NCBI RefSeq assembly: GCF_000004195.4
Contig: NC_030677.2
Location: 39,991,142 to 40,055,141 of the forward strand
Length of the DNA stretch: 64,000 bases
Origin: Xenopus tropicalis
Taxonomy: Eukaryota > Chordata > Amphibia > Anura > Pipidae
Direction of reading: 5' to 3'
Under the pieces are notes generated by a model, which saw nothing but the letters and a program-made list of their open reading frames with translations, had not been told where the DNA came from and did no database searches. Made by a program: the position numbers and the translations under genes. Numbering within the stretch: position 1 is the first letter of the stretch; each line of letters opens with the position of its first letter. This document shows positions 38,440 to 50,821 of the stretch, piece by piece.

Positions 38440-39248
38440 TATTTATTTTTTAGGTGCATTTCTTTCATTTGGGCCTCCAGCTCCTTGTCTCAGGTGATAT
38501 CAGTTCCAATCCTGGGTCTTGCTCTATCCCTGTTTGCTGTCATCTATGCCCCACTCCTACCTTCACTGAAGGAACCCTAGCAACCTTGCACCTATCCCGT
38601 GTCTTGTCCTCCTCCCTTCTCCTATGCACTATGGAATGCCCACTCTCTCTAATAAAATAACCACTGTCCACGATTTCTTTCTTTCCAGATTTCTCCACCT
38701 GTTTGCTATTATTGATACCTGGCTGCAATCTTCAGATCCCTTGAAGCTGCCTTTTCTGCACCCACAGTGAATCATGATGGGGAGAAGTGGGAAAGTTGGT
38801 CTTCTTCTCTCCTCACTCTGCAAATTTAAAACCAATCCCTTGCCATCCTTCATATCAATCTCTTCTTCTGATCTACTCCACCCTTTAGTTGGCAGTAATC
38901 TATGGCCCAGGCTCTCCCTCATCCTCTTTCATTTCTAAATTTAAAATCTGGCCTGAATTCTTTCTGTCCTCTGACTGCCCCTTTCTCCTACTGGGTGACT
39001 CCAATTACCACATTGATGACCCCAATCTATCCTGGGCCTCCTGTCTCCTGTCCATAACTACCTCCCATGGCCTTCTACAGCAGACCTGGCAGCACTCATG
39101 TAGATGGTTTCTGACTTGAGTCAGTCTTCACCAAAAACTTCACCCTCGAACAACTCATAATATCCCCCATCCCACACTCTGACCACTTAATCATATTCTA
39201 TATATACTTTCTCATGACATGACTTCACTTCCTACCACTATTACTATA
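38440..39248 (+). pseudogene. L2-like LINE, endonuclease region
   Basis: Frame-shifted but readable: LLVSGDISSNPGS (the SGDI.pNPG start motif of these LINEs), IDTWLQSSDP, VGLLLS, VIYGPGSPS and LLLGDSNYHIDDP, the APE-type endonuclease order. Broken by stops and shifts. It continues at 39413-39556 and 40445-41070 after two insertions. Confidence 0.75.
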
Positions 39249-39256
39249 CTCAAGAA

Positions 39257-39404
39257 TAGTGATGAGCTAATCTGTCCTGTTTCGCTTCTCCGAAAAATTT
39301 GTGAAATTTCAGCAAAAATTTACGAAACAGTGAAAATTTGCAGAACGCATCTTTTTTGACACAACCGTGACTTTTTTTAATGCAAAAAAATGTGTTCATT
39401 ACTA
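39257..39404. mobile_element. hAT-type MITE, copy inside the LINE
   Basis: Ends tagtgatgag and ttcattacta. Flanked by a perfect 8-base duplication CTCAAGAA (39249-39256 and 39405-39412), the hAT signature. Confidence 0.8.
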
Positions 39405-39556
39405 CTCAAGAAGCCTTTCTCTGGTCCAACTTCCTTGATTACTACAGACCTATCTTACTTCTGCCCTGCAGCCTCTATGGATTATGTCCAAGTGTTTGTT
39501 TGACTGCATACCAACCATCTCCCTGACCCCTTTCAGTCATGGTTCTGCAAAGGTTG

Positions 39557-40444
39557 TGTAACGCTTGTCTGGCTTAGATTAGGCAAACCCAGGCTAGTAG
39601 TTTATTGTAGAGCATGTGTTACATGCGACCCTTAATTCTTAGGCGGGGCCTCCGCTATATGGGAGAAGCTGAATAGGAGCTGAGGGTGTAATTACACTAC
39701 AACTTGCTGATGCTGTGTAGTGCAGATGATATAAATGGACGCCAGAAAGGTTCTTGCTGATTAACTATAATACAGATTTATTGGTCCAAGACACAGATGT
39801 TATGCAGGGTTATCATACTTACAGACATGCAGATTGAAATGGTACAATGAGGAAATGCTCTTTTGTAGAAGAGAGGGTATGCACCGTGGGATACACACCT
39901 TTCAACCAGTACCCCTTGGGAGGTAGTCCAAGTAGTAGGAACTCCTTCAGGTTGATAACCTCTAGTGGCTGAGTCCTCCGGGTGAGTAGGGATCAGGGGT
40001 TATCCTACCTGTTATATGATCTAATCACTCCTTTGGTGGGGCTAATGGCTGCCCTTTCTAGCTAGAGCTGACTATGCTCACTTTCCTAGAAAGTGCTATT
40101 AAATAATCTGCTGTGCTTACTTATCCTTGTTCACGGGGCCCTGTCCCCGACTTATTCAGTTGGTAAGGTGATCTTTGGACTAAGATGGCTTACTGGGGCC
40201 TGTTTCTGCACCCAGGCTCAGAGGGAGCTGTGCTTAGGTAGCAGACAGGCAGCCAAAAAGGAAGCCACTTCTCCTTGCTAGACACTATATCAGTCTACAA
40301 GGGGAGTGGTTAACCTGTATAAACCTATAGGGAATACAGTTACATAACTGAAACCTGAGTATAAGGGCTCTGCCCAATAACAGTAAAGATTTTGAAGAGG
40401 TAGGGGATAAAGCCATAGGGAGCTTAACCCTATGGGTCCCTACA
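39557..40444 (-). mobile_element. Probable solo LTR inserted in the LINE
   Basis: Begins TGTAACGC and ends CCCTACA (TG...CA). On the minus strand it starts TGTAGGGACCC and carries an AATAAA in the motif ggaccAATAAAtctg (about 39778). Reading across it, the LINE protein resumes (FSHGSAK before; INAAKDRGHYS after), so it is an insertion. No clean target duplication was found, so the LTR call is moderate. Confidence 0.5.
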
Positions 40445-41070
40445 TTTGTCAAAAATATTAATGCTGCTAAGGACCGAGGACACTATTCCATACTATCAAC
40501 CTGCAGTTAAACATTCTCTCCTTCTAAAATACCTACAAATGCTTGGTATCAGTACTTCTGCCTTCTCATGGTTGTCATCCTCTCTCTCGATGATGCACCT
40601 TCAGTGTAACTATTTCTGACAGAAACTTTCAGCCTGTTGATTAGTCTGTTGGTGTGCCCCAAGGGTCTGCCTTACAGTCTCTTCTCCCTTTACATTCTCT
40701 CTTTTGCTCATCACATCCCTCAGTTTCTCCGATCACCTTTACACAGATGACACACAGATCTCCCTTTCCTGCCCTGACCTGATTCTTGCTATTCAGGCAA
40801 AAATAATCACCCAGTGTCTGTCCCCTAACTTCATTTAGCATTACAGTCAACAACATCACCCTACATCCAGTCTCCCAAGACAGGTGTCTGGGTGTCACTT
40901 TAGTCTCTTACTTTGAATCCCTTACCAGAACACACTGCTTCTGTTTAGGAAATGTTGGAAAAATACATCTCTTCCTCTGTCCTTCCGCTGCTAAAGGCCA
41001 TGCCCTCGTATTTTCCAGGACAGACTGCTGCAATCGCTGCAAATGTCCCAGTGAAAAAATGACCTTGGAC
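40445..41070 (+). pseudogene. L2-like LINE, reverse transcriptase region
   Basis: Readable motifs: AKDRGHYS, LGISTSAFSWLSS, GVPQGSA, a YADD-box relic read as LYTDDTQI (cctttacacagatgac), and HALVFSRTDYCN near the end. The order and wording are those of L2/CR1-type RTs. Many stops; dead. Confidence 0.75.
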
Positions 41071-41770
41071 TCCAATGTACTGTATATTTCATAGAAAAAG
41101 TAGCTCATCACTATTTATATGTCCCATTTAAAGAAATACATTTTTGCAATGAATGCAATTCATACAATTTTGCACACACAGCAAAAAAGAAGTGAGAGAG
41201 AATAGTATCTAGTTATCAAGCCTTATAGTTTTTTTGGTTTTTTTTTCTTTACATTTTTTTAGCTCTCTATTCCCCTAGTTCCTGTGCAATATTATCACCT
41301 TCTTTATGTTCACTCCTTCCCCCCACATTCTGTTTTCTCACATTGTCCTCTCTTTATAATGTTTACATGTTTTATTATGAATAAAGGCACATGAGGTGTT
41401 TTGACTGCCACTGCCATTATGCATAAATCTATGGAAAAATCGGGCAGATTTCTTTTTTTTTTTTTTTTCACTTTTAAAACATTTTATTGAAGTTTTGCAA
41501 TAAACATGTAAGATGAATAATGACAAATTATTTAAACATAGGTTGTACAACAATAGTCACATTCGACAGTTTGTCCTTCAAAAAGATAAGAAATGAAGAA
41601 AATAGAATACTTACAGAGACACAAAATAAATAATTTAAATAGAGAAAAAACAAATTAACTAACTATGCCCAGTGGATAAACTATAAAAAGAAAAGGAAAG
41701 AAAAGTTTCCTAGAGAGCAAAATCAAGGATAATTTTGCTTATATGTTTGTGAATTATTGAGATAAATCTA

Positions 41771-43032
41771 CAGTGGCTTGCAAAAGTATTCGGCCCCCTT
41801 GAACTTTTCCACATTTTGTCACATTACAGCCACAAACATGAATGAATTTTATTGGAATTCCACGTGAAAGACCAATACAAAGTGGTGTACACGTGAGAAG
41901 TGGAACGAAAATCATACATGATTCCAAACATTTTTTACAAATAAATAACTGCAAAGTGGGGTGTGCGTAATTATTCAGCCCCCTGAGTCAATACTTTGTA
42001 GAACCACCTTTTGCTGCAATTCCAGCTGCCAGGCTTTTAGGGTATGTCTCTACCAGCTTTGCACATCTAGAGACTGAAATCCTTGCCCATTCTTCTTTGC
42101 AAAACAGCTCCAGCTCAGTCAGATTAGATGGACAGCGTTTGGGAACAGCAGTTTTCAGATCTTTCCACAGATTCTCCATTGGATTTAGATCTGGACTGTG
42201 ACTGGGCCATTCTAACACATGGATATGTTTTGTTTTAAACCATTCCATTGTTGCCCTGGCTTTATGTTTAGGGTCATTGTCCTGCTGGAAGGTGAACCTC
42301 CGCCCCAGTCTCAAGTCTTTTGCAGACTCCAAGAGGTTTTCTTCCAAGATTGCCCTGTATTTGGGTTCATCCATCTTCCCATCAACTCTGACCAGCTTCC
42401 CTGTCCCTGCTGAAGAGAAGCCCCCCCAGAGCATGATGCTGCCACCACCATATGTGACAGTGGGGATGGTGTGTTCAGAGTGATGTGCAATGTTAGTTTT
42501 CCGCCACACATAGCGTTTTGCATTTTGGCCAAAAAGTTCCATTTTGGTCTCATCTGACCAGAGCACCTTCTTCCACATGTTTGCTGTGTCCCCCACATGG
42601 CTTGTGGAAAACTGGAAACGGGACTTCTTATGGTTTTCTGTTAACAATGGCTTTCTTCTTGCCACTCTTCCATAAAGGCCAACTTTGTGCAGTGCACGAC
42701 TAATAGTTGTCCTATGGACAGATTCCCCCACCTGAGCTGTAGATCTCTGCAGCTCCCCCAGAGTCACCATGGGCCTCTTGGCTGCATTTCTGATCAGCGC
42801 TCTCCTTGTTCGGCCTGTGAGTTTAGGTGGACGGCCTTGTCTTGGTAGGTTTACAGTTGTGCCATACTCCTTCCATTTCTGAATGATCGCTTGAACAGTG
42901 CTCCGTGGGATGTTCAAGGCTTTGGAAATCTTTTTGTAGCCTAAACCTGCTTTAAATTTCTCAATAACTTTATCCCTGACCTGTCTGGTGTGTTCTTTGG
43001 ACTTCATGGTGTTGTTGCTCCCAATATTCTCT
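41771..43032 (-). mobile_element. Tc1-type transposon lacking one end
   Basis: The left end is intact: TA (41769-41770), then cagtggcttgcaaaagtatt, an outer direct repeat at about 41777-41800 and an inner one at about 41965-41988 (gcgtaattattcagccccct), the IR/DR plan of Sleeping Beauty-like elements. The transposase start codon at 43007 is followed within about 25 bases by a different element, and no matching inverted end exists there, so the promoter-side end is gone. Confidence 0.8.
41988..43007 (-). CDS. Tc1/mariner transposase, DD34E, intact ORF
   Basis: 339 residues, the usual size of Tc1/Sleeping Beauty-type transposases (about 340), with no stop or frameshift. The N-terminal paired-like helix-turn-helix DNA-binding region (about 1-110) has the second helix set around ISKALNIPRSTVQAI and a GRPPKL hook. 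The catalytic triad is D152 (WSDETK), D243 (QQDND) and E278 (NPMENLW) with 34 residues between the last two, and a glycine-rich GGGSIMLWGG lies between. It cuts and pastes DNA between its inverted repeats in the nucleus. The protein looks complete, yet its own element has lost the promoter-side inverted repeat, so it can no longer move itself. Whether it is transcribed is unknown. Confidence 0.92.
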   Translation of the reverse strand: MKSKEHTRQVRDKVIEKFKAGLGYKKISKALNIPRSTVQAIIQKWKEYGTTVNLPRQGRPPKLTGRTRRALIRNAAKRPMVTLGELQRSTAQVGESVHRTTISRALHKVGLYGRVARRKPLLTENHKKSRFQFSTSHVGDTANMWKKVLWSDETKMELFGQNAKRYVWRKTNIAHHSEHTIPTVTYGGGSIMLWGGFSSAGTGKLVRVDGKMDEPKYRAILEENLLESAKDLRLGRRFTFQQDNDPKHKARATMEWFKTKHIHVLEWPSHSPDLNPMENLWKDLKTAVPKRCPSNLTELELFCKEEWARISVSRCAKLVETYPKSLAAGIAAKGGSTKY

Positions 43033-43112
43033 TAGGCTGATGCCACACGCGGCGTAGGGCTGATTTTTTCGGCAAGCAGAAAAACGCTTGCCGAAAATTC
43101 AGCCCTACGCCT
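43033..43112. mobile_element. Palindromic MITE fragment abutting the Tc1 element
   Basis: Starts taggctgatgccacacgc. Contains the near-perfect inverted repeat gtagggctgattttttcggc / gccgaaaattcagccctac around agaaaaac. It takes the place of the missing Tc1 end; the following 43113-43170 also has a cgggtgcaggc inverted pair. Confidence 0.55.
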
Positions 43113-43169
43113 GCTGCTTGGGCCTGCACCCGAATGAATGGGATACGCTCGGGTGCAGGCACATGTAGC

Positions 43170-43780
43170 CGATATATGTATGAAAACGTGAGAGGATGCA
43201 AAGTCTCGCGTTCGCGAACTTTTTTTTTGAGGTTCGCTACATCCCTACAAAGCAGGAAAAGATTTGCTAGTTTAGTGACCTTGGCAGATTAATGTGTGTA
43301 GCCAGCTTTACTCTTCTCTGTATAGGGTGGGAGTAGTATTGTGTATAAGATGTATGTTTGAAGGAGGAGAGTGGCCATGGCCAAAGCAGAGTCCAGGACT
43401 TTAGACATTGGCTTTAGCCAGTGCACTTTACCTTGCATTTTAGTATTTAAAAAGTACTAAAAGGATGTATAAATTTTTCTGCTGCAAACTCAGAGCCTCT
43501 GGAAGCTGAAGCTTGATCATATGGTGATCAATAGCAGAAACATCAGTGGGACATATTGCAAAATAGCTGGATAGGGATACATTGCTCAGGCCCATAATAA
43601 AAGTATCCTAAATCCATTAATGTGCATTTTACAGACACAAGGAATAAATTAACAACACAAAGATTTACTTACATTAATAATACATAAAAGTCCCCCTAGC
43701 TCACAATGGCACATGTAGATTTATAGGCACTTTACACAGCTAACAGGGCTGTGGTTAAATAATACACATGAGGTATCCAA
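43170..43780. other. Intergenic, no gene seen
   Basis: No coding region or clear repeat recognised. Confidence 0.35.
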
Positions 43781-43787
43781 CCTGTGA

Positions 43788-44023
43788 CTAGTGAGGGGCA
43801 AAATAATTCGGCAGGCATGGATTTGCGGTGAACAACAAATATTTGTTGCATGCAGCAAAACAAAAATTGCCTCACACGTAAAAAAAAATAACGTACATCG
43901 AAATAAAGTTGTGTGCGACACGTGACATTTCGCCATTTTGCGTATTTTTCGCCATTTCATGAATCTTTTGAAAGACTCGCTAATTTTACGGCAAAGCGAA
44001 ACAGGACAGATTCGCTCGTCATG
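43788..44023. mobile_element. hAT-type MITE
   Basis: Ends ctagtgaggg and gctcgtcatg, with a perfect 8-base duplication ACCTGTGA (43780-43787, 44024-44031). The inside shares ggcatggatttgcggtgaa and gcaaagcgaaacaggacaga with the 51679 copy. Confidence 0.8.
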
Positions 44024-44194
44024 ACCTGTGATTTCTGCCTACAGTAGAACTAACACTGGGGTCACCTCCCAGCAACCTTGTTCTGTCAGTAGGTTACTAA
44101 GATTTTAGTTTAGCTAAGGGCTGTAGGATGGTGCAAATAGTAAAGTAGATTGAATGATGTTTACACAAATTAATAATGTGCCATTTATGGTTTG

Positions 44195-44540
44195 CCAGCA
44201 ATGAAACCAGCATATAGCAGACTCTGGATGGATGCATTAATGCAATAATCACCAACAAGTTTTTCCTAAGCAACATGTTGCTCCCCAACCCCTTGGATGT
44301 TGCTCCCAGTGGCCTCAAAGCAGGCACTTATTTTTTAATTTCTGGTTAGGAGGCAAGTTTTGATTGCATAAAACCCAGTGTAAAGCCAAACAGAGCCTTC
44401 TATAGGCTACATAGGGGCTACCAAATAGCCAATTATAACTCTTATTTGAACCCCTGGAACTTTTTCCATGCTTGTGTTGCTCCCCAACACATTTTCAATT
44501 TGAATGTGGCTCACGGGGATGAAAAGGTTGGGGATCCCTG
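44195..44540. repeat. Dispersed repeat with gcaacatgttgct motif
   Basis: Shares agcaacatgttgct, ccttggatgttgctcccagt and aaaggttggggatccctg with 48160-48365. It is a two-copy family within the window, probably a decayed DNA transposon. Confidence 0.6.
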
Positions 44541-47160
44541 CATTAAGGTATGCCTTCAGCTTCCCCACCGCCAGCAACAAAAGTGATGAGCACAGCGGAG
44601 ATAGGGGAGGTTGTTCCCCACTTGGCTAAAGGTGCAGCTGCCCCCTACCCCCCCTCCAACAATTGGGGACATGAAAAACATTTTTCCTGGGGGGCCTGAC
44701 CTCCAAACGTTACATCACTGGGTTTTTAATGGCCTGCTTGACCTGTCAACAACCCTGATATCAATTACATCTTCACAAGCTACACTGTATGGTAATAAGT
44801 AACAGTGTATGACTATGAAATAGGCTACATGGTTAGGAGCAGGAGGGCCAAATGACACGTGGAGCCATCAGCAGCTTTTCCTGGTATCCTGGTTGGCCAG
44901 TCCGACACTGACAACTTCAGCAAGCACACACGTGTCACATCTCCATGCACAAAGGAAAGTGTCACAGTGGTGTAGAGGTTACCGCCATTAGAAGCTCTCT
45001 CTTTGGTATGATGTATAGCGCATCACAAGATTTGATGATGGCAGTAGAACAATACCAGAATGCATAATGCTAAAGTTGGTGGATTAGGAATAGTGGTTTG
45101 GGATTGTGATTCTTGGTTTGGTCTAGGGTCCCCAGTTCAGCTGAAAATCAGACCTTACAACTACAGTTTACAATGACATGCTCGACGAAGGGGCATAACA
45201 ATAGATAAAGCAGACCCCACGGTTGCCCGGGGGCCCAGACCGCGGGGTCTGCTCCCTGTATTGTTGTATGGCCCCCTTCCTTCCTTTCACCTGCCAGGGG
45301 GTGAGGGTTTTTATGTTTTTTTATTAAAAACGAAAAGAAAATAGTAACATAACTCAGACTGACAGCCAATAATTTCAACTTACATTATACAACCAAAGTC
45401 CCCCCCCCCCGTCCACATGGGGCCAGGGGCTGGTAGGGTTTGCTACTCTGTGCTAGGCTCCTCTGATGATCATTTTTGCAGGGGGGCCTTGCCCAGAGAA
45501 GTTACGCCGCTGGATTGACAATTTTGTGCTTCCTATTTCACGGTGCAGGCCCTTTCCTGTTCCAAGATGATAATACCCCGAGTACAAAGCAAGGTCCATA
45601 TAGAACGAGAGAGCTTGGAGGGGCTGGTACTAGGTATACTATTCCTATGCTGCCCGAAAGTCATGTATAGGGTCTGCTTGACCCTTTCTGCACCTACCCT
45701 GGAAAACTCCATAACATCTTAGTGTTTCAGATCAGTAATCTTCTATTGCTTATATGCAATGCTGATCAGTAACTGAATATATAACAATGGCAAAACAGGA
45801 GTTGGAATGTTTATTTTGGGATTCCGACAGAATTGTTTGTTTCCCAGACCTAATCACATGACTGGGCAGACATTGTGGATGTAAGTAATTTTCTTCTTGT
45901 GTGTGTTTAAGTCTGTACCATTGCCTAGGGGCTCCTTTTGACACTGACCCTTTAAGTGAGTCCCAGTACTTAAGATGTTAAGTAGGCATAATGAGGGGAA
46001 CTACAGCCGTAGCAAGTGTGCTCGTCTCATCAGAAACATGTCCCCAGAAGATTCCCTTGGCTCCAGTTTAATATTGACGGTGCTGAGGAAATTTTATAAG
46101 TCAGGAATACACATTAAAGATCAATTTTACACAAAGCCCCACTCAGCAGCAAAGTATTGATATACATGTAAATATCCGGGAAATGAAAGGAGCAATCCAC
46201 TCAGCTGTTTCTTGTGGCGGAATGAAAAGTGAAAAAGATCAACAACTTACATCATCAAGGGGCCAGTTAGCGGGGCAGAACCGAAACAGAGAGGTCTAGT
46301 GCACTTGCAAAACCAATAGAAAAAAGTGCTGGCATTTGCTGTAGACTGCAGGCTAGTTGTGGCAGGCACTAAAGCAACATTTCATGCATGACCATTCATC
46401 ACATATTTCAGCTGAAATGATATTTTCCTTAGACAGGAGATAGCACATTTGTGCTGACTGGAGCCCTTTCTTCCGAAGGCAGGTTTAATTGAGGATACTG
46501 TCTGATCCCGCAGTATACGTTTGTGTGGGGCCAGTAGTTAACCAATGGTGTAAACGAGTTTCATTTGCTTTTTCTAATTGTGTTTAACGCAACAGACTGC
46601 AAGGAAAGGGGAGAATTACATTTTAGTAATCATGTTTTAGGATTGTTTACTGGGGTCAGAGCACCGACTTTATCACCTTTTCACGGTTTGTCCATATGTC
46701 AGGCTCAGGCTAGGGTGCCATTTGGCTGGTATTTGACCGGCCTAGATGGTAAATCATCAGCTAGGGCCAGCACCAGTTTTACAACTTTACCAGCAATCTA
46801 CTTGCTGGTAAATTTGTAATGCCCTATAAATCCCTTCTTTCCCTGACCCTCTCCACTGCCGATTAACGTTTATGACCAAGAACCACTCTCTGCTCTGCCA
46901 ATAACCCCGCCTATTTCCTGGCACCATGCACCCTTCCCCCACCCAGTCTGCTCATTCCCCCACCTCTTACATCATAGCTCCACCCCAAAGTGACATCATG
47001 ACCGCCAGCCACCTGGAGGCCAGTATTATTGACAGAAAAAGGTGGCAACCCTAAACCAGACAGGAATTTTAAATTGGTTGTGATCCTTGTTAGCCTCACA
47101 GAAGAGTTGCTAGAGCTTTCCTGCTACGTCTAAAAGGTTGATACTAGCAGTCTATGGGCT
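44541..47160. other. Intergenic, no gene seen
   Basis: Contains C-rich repeat fragments at 44640-44720 and 45400-45510 (caggggggcc...ttacgccgctgg) that resemble each other, and a GC-rich inverted repeat at 45201-45254 (gcagaccccacggt / ccgcggggtctgc). No coding region supported. Confidence 0.35.
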
Positions 47161-47163
47161 TTA

Positions 47164-47458
47164 GGACCCATTATCCAGAATGCTTGGGACCAAGGGTATT
47201 CTGGATAAGGGGTCTTTCCGTAATTTGGATCTTCATACGTTAAGTCTACTAAAAAATTAATAAACCATTAATTAAACACAATAGGATTGTTTTGCTTCCA
47301 ATAAGGATTATTGATATCTTAGTTGGGATCAATTACAAGGTACTGTTTTATTACTACAGAGAAAAAGGAAATCAGTTTTAAAATACTGAATTATTTGATT
47401 AAAATGGAGTCTATGGGAGACAGGCTTTCTGGATAATGGGTTTCCGGATAAGGGTTCC
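47164..47458. mobile_element. MITE with ggaccc...gggttcc ends
   Basis: Inverted ends ggacccattatccagaatgc and ggataatgggtttccggata-type repeats; the phrase (t)ttatccaga/tctggataa occurs at both ends. The superfamily was not decided. Confidence 0.55.
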
Positions 47459-48160
47459 AAACCTGTACTACAGTGCCTACATTCATGCATAATTGGATGT
47501 AAAAGTGTTCTCGTGCCAAGCATCTGTCATGCCTGTTTCCCAGTCTACTCCATCATTATTCCCTACTACAAACACTAACCCAGTGGCCCTGAGACTCTGA
47601 GTTTTGGCCACTGTACATGACATTATGGCCACTTTTAATGTGTGCAAATGCCAGCTTTCCCAAGATTAGTTCTCAATAGATCAGTAAAAGTCAAACAAAA
47701 ACTTTGTAAAAACATTGCACAAATTGTTGTGGAATTCTGCAAGAAACATGGCTGGGATGGAGGGGGGGGGTGTTTCTGAAACAGATGCAGACGTTGCCTG
47801 TTTATTTGTATTGGTGAAATGGTGCATGAAGTACAGAGAAATTTATAGTGAAAACAATTTCTTCCAGTCTTATCTGCTGATCAGAACATATGCTCCCGGC
47901 GATACTGTATTTGTGATAAAAATGGGCTGAAAGGAGATTTGACAATTTGCGGACAGGAAACGTGTTTGTTATCACAATCTCTCTGATGTTGTTACAGCAT
48001 TTGCACAGTTGCTTTAGAAGTGCTCATGGCACAAGAGGAAAGTTGTCTGTGTTCATTTTCTGGACACATCAGCATTAAATGAGATCTATCGTCAAGAAAT
48101 GAAAATGTCATCCAAGCTGCCCATAATATGTATTAATCAGAACTTACTCCTCTAGATTCA
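47459..48160. other. Intergenic, no gene seen
   Basis: No coding region or clear repeat recognised apart from a short G run near 47763. Confidence 0.35.
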
Positions 48161-48365
48161 TCTATATCAGTGATATCCAACCAGTGTCTCCTTAGCAACA
48201 TGTTGCTCATCAGTCCCTTGGATGTTGCTCCCAGTGGTCTCAAAGCCGGTGCCTTATGTAGGCTGCCACTACACTTAGGTTCTGCCAAATTACCATTCAG
48301 AGCCCAACTCTTTTTACATTTGAAAGTGTCTCACAGGTAAAAAAAAGGTTGGGGATCCCTGATCT
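48160..48365. repeat. Dispersed repeat, second copy of 44195 family
   Basis: Shares the gcaacatgttgct, ttggatgttgctcccagt and ggttggggatccctg blocks in the same order; shorter inside. Confidence 0.6.
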
Positions 48366-48589
48366 ATATGGTAGGGATATTAAAGAATCCGTGCAGTTGG
48401 GTGGGGTTGGCAAACTGTGGTGTCACCTTTTTTGATGAGCATCCAATGAGGCAAAATGCATTAGGAGCTCAGGGAGGTACCTCTGTCCTTTGAGTGTGGT
48501 TGAATTTTTCAATTTTTGAATAAATTTATGATTTTTTGTACACCAAATACATGTTTCATGTGTGACACTGCCTACTACTATTCATATTA

Positions 48590-48690
48590 CAACCAATCAA
48601 ATTCATCCATTGTTCTACCTGCAGCTGGCTGAATAATCCCGTCACTGATTGGTTGCTAGGGGTACTGCCTATGGGCAAATTTGCCCAGTG
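48590..48690. mobile_element. CCAAT-type MITE relic
   Basis: Arms aaccaatcaa and ctgattggttgctaggggta, ending gggcaaatttgccc. Confidence 0.45.
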
Positions 48691-49190
48691 TTAATAAGTG
48701 ATTTTACCACTCAGTAAAAAAACCCTAGTTCTTCCATATATAATCCTTTCCTTGTCATTTGCACATTAAGATAAATTTAAACAATAATCTGTGTCAATTG
48801 GTTAAACACAGGAAAATCCTCTTGGCAGTCAGTAAATGTTTTAATAAATCTCCAAAATATCAAATTACTCAATGTTTTGTAAATCTGCCTCACATCACTT
48901 GGAATATTAATAGGATGAGCTCAGAGATCCAAGGACATTATTGCAGTTGCCAATAAGAGCCATTAAATGTTGGCCAGCTTGTACAAGTCTATGCTTCCAA
49001 TGAAAAAAAACAACATTTCTACCAATATATTCCCCACAAAATACCTTTGTAACCTAACTGCTTCCTGAGACATATCTTGACAAGGCTCTATAAGCCATAG
49101 ACCTTACAGAATTAATAGATTTCTAAAGCAAACAATGAAAAAGACCTGACAAATAATGATTTACCCCTTTATGCAATAAAAGACACTACG
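48691..49190. other. Intergenic, no gene seen
   Basis: AT-rich, nothing recognised. Confidence 0.35.
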
Positions 49191-49192
49191 TT

Positions 49193-49300
49193 TGCCCAGG
49201 TGCAGTAACCCTTAGCAACCAATAAGATGTTTACTTTCAAACAGGTGACCAGTAAATGCTACGTGCTGATTGGTTGCTACAGGTGAATAGGCTTACAGCA
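49193..49300. mobile_element. Short CCAAT-type MITE, copy B
   Basis: gcccaggtgcagtaaccctt with agcaaccaataag on the left and tgctgattggttgcta on the right; the central caggtgaccagtaaatgcta is shared with copy A at 16284. Confidence 0.6.
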
Positions 49301-50815
49301 CACCTTCACCTTTTATTACATAACCTCTTAACTTTATTTTTTTTCTTCTATCCCTGTGCTTCAGCTACTGGAATTGATTATATTTTCTCCTCAACTAAAA
49401 CTCTAGAAAAAAATTGAATGTTCAAAAGTGGTTTACTCTTTTGGAGCAAAATCATTTTTCAAAGGCTTTATTACATACACTGCACACTGGTGCTCAATTT
49501 TTCCTCCACTGGTGGAAGAGGTTGCTAAATAGTTTCCAGCCTTGCAAATATTTTTCAATTATTGACTTTTATTACATACACATTACACATTTTTCATACT
49601 CCAATCACACACCAAATAAACATACAACTTTGCAGGGATTCCGCCACTCTTCTCCAAAGGACACCCTGTCGCTCATACAGTCAGATGTTACATGTAATTC
49701 TTAGTACCGCTATAAAGGTTAAATTGGAATAACAGCATGAAAATTTCATTTCTGGGCCCCAAAGTAACTGTCCGAGTTAACTTTGTAGAATTAATTATGT
49801 GCCTTAATGGAGACATTTTGTGTAAAAAAGAAGAATGAGATGTGTATTAAAAAGTTGTGCTTCAGCATAAAAATCAGCTGGATATATTCGGAACTGCAAG
49901 CCCAGAGCCCAGAGAAGAAAACTAAGGGAATAGCTAAATGGGAACAAACTGGGTGAACAAGTGAATGGGATAAAATACACAGATACGTGGTGACCTCTTC
50001 CATCAGTACTCGCATAAAAGAAAATGCTTATAAAATCTATCATGACTGGTATCATACTCCTAAAAAGTTTTGTAAATGGTTCCATATCACACATCTGTGC
50101 CCACGAGGATGTTGAGGAACAGCGGATGAAATGCATATGGTGGACATGTCCTCTGACTAGGCATTATATATGTGTGTGTGTGATAATAGGTTATACAAAA
50201 TTGTTCATTAAATAGATATGGCCATTCTACACCATAACCTCTCAAGTGTTTTTATTTGGCTAACAAGTACATCTTATCTTTCCCATGACCCAAAGGTTAA
50301 AAATCGCTGACCTAGTACTCAGTTGTCAGCTGTCAGTATCATGACCACCGGCTATGAAATTATAGAAAGACGAGGGACCAAAGGTTCTGACTTGTGTTGG
50401 TTTGAGGGTCCCAGGCAACAAGACATGTGCTGCAGTGCAGAATCATAATGAGCAAATGACTTTGAATGAAGGTTTACAGCGTTGGACGCCACAAAATAGA
50501 AATCTAACTTGCGTGTACTTGACTGCGTCCTAAAGGTAGTAAAGCATTGCATATACAGTATTTATATTATTAAAACTTTATTATTAAAACTTCTGCCTAA
50601 GAACATAATCATTTATCTCCATTATGTTGTAAAACATCATCTAATTCTGGAACACTTACTTAGATTGACAAAGCAGTTAACTGAATAGCCTGTAATTCAT
50701 GTCAAATCATTGTGGTTTGAATTCAAAGCAAAAATTCACATGCAAATTTTAGTTTAAGGACAGCACAGAATTACTTGTAGAACCAATAGAAAAGATCTGG
50801 AAATGCATTCTGAAC
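49301..50815. other. Intergenic, no gene seen
   Basis: AT-rich; several short frames, none with a domain. Nothing recognised. Confidence 0.35.
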
Positions 50816-50821
50816 TTATTA

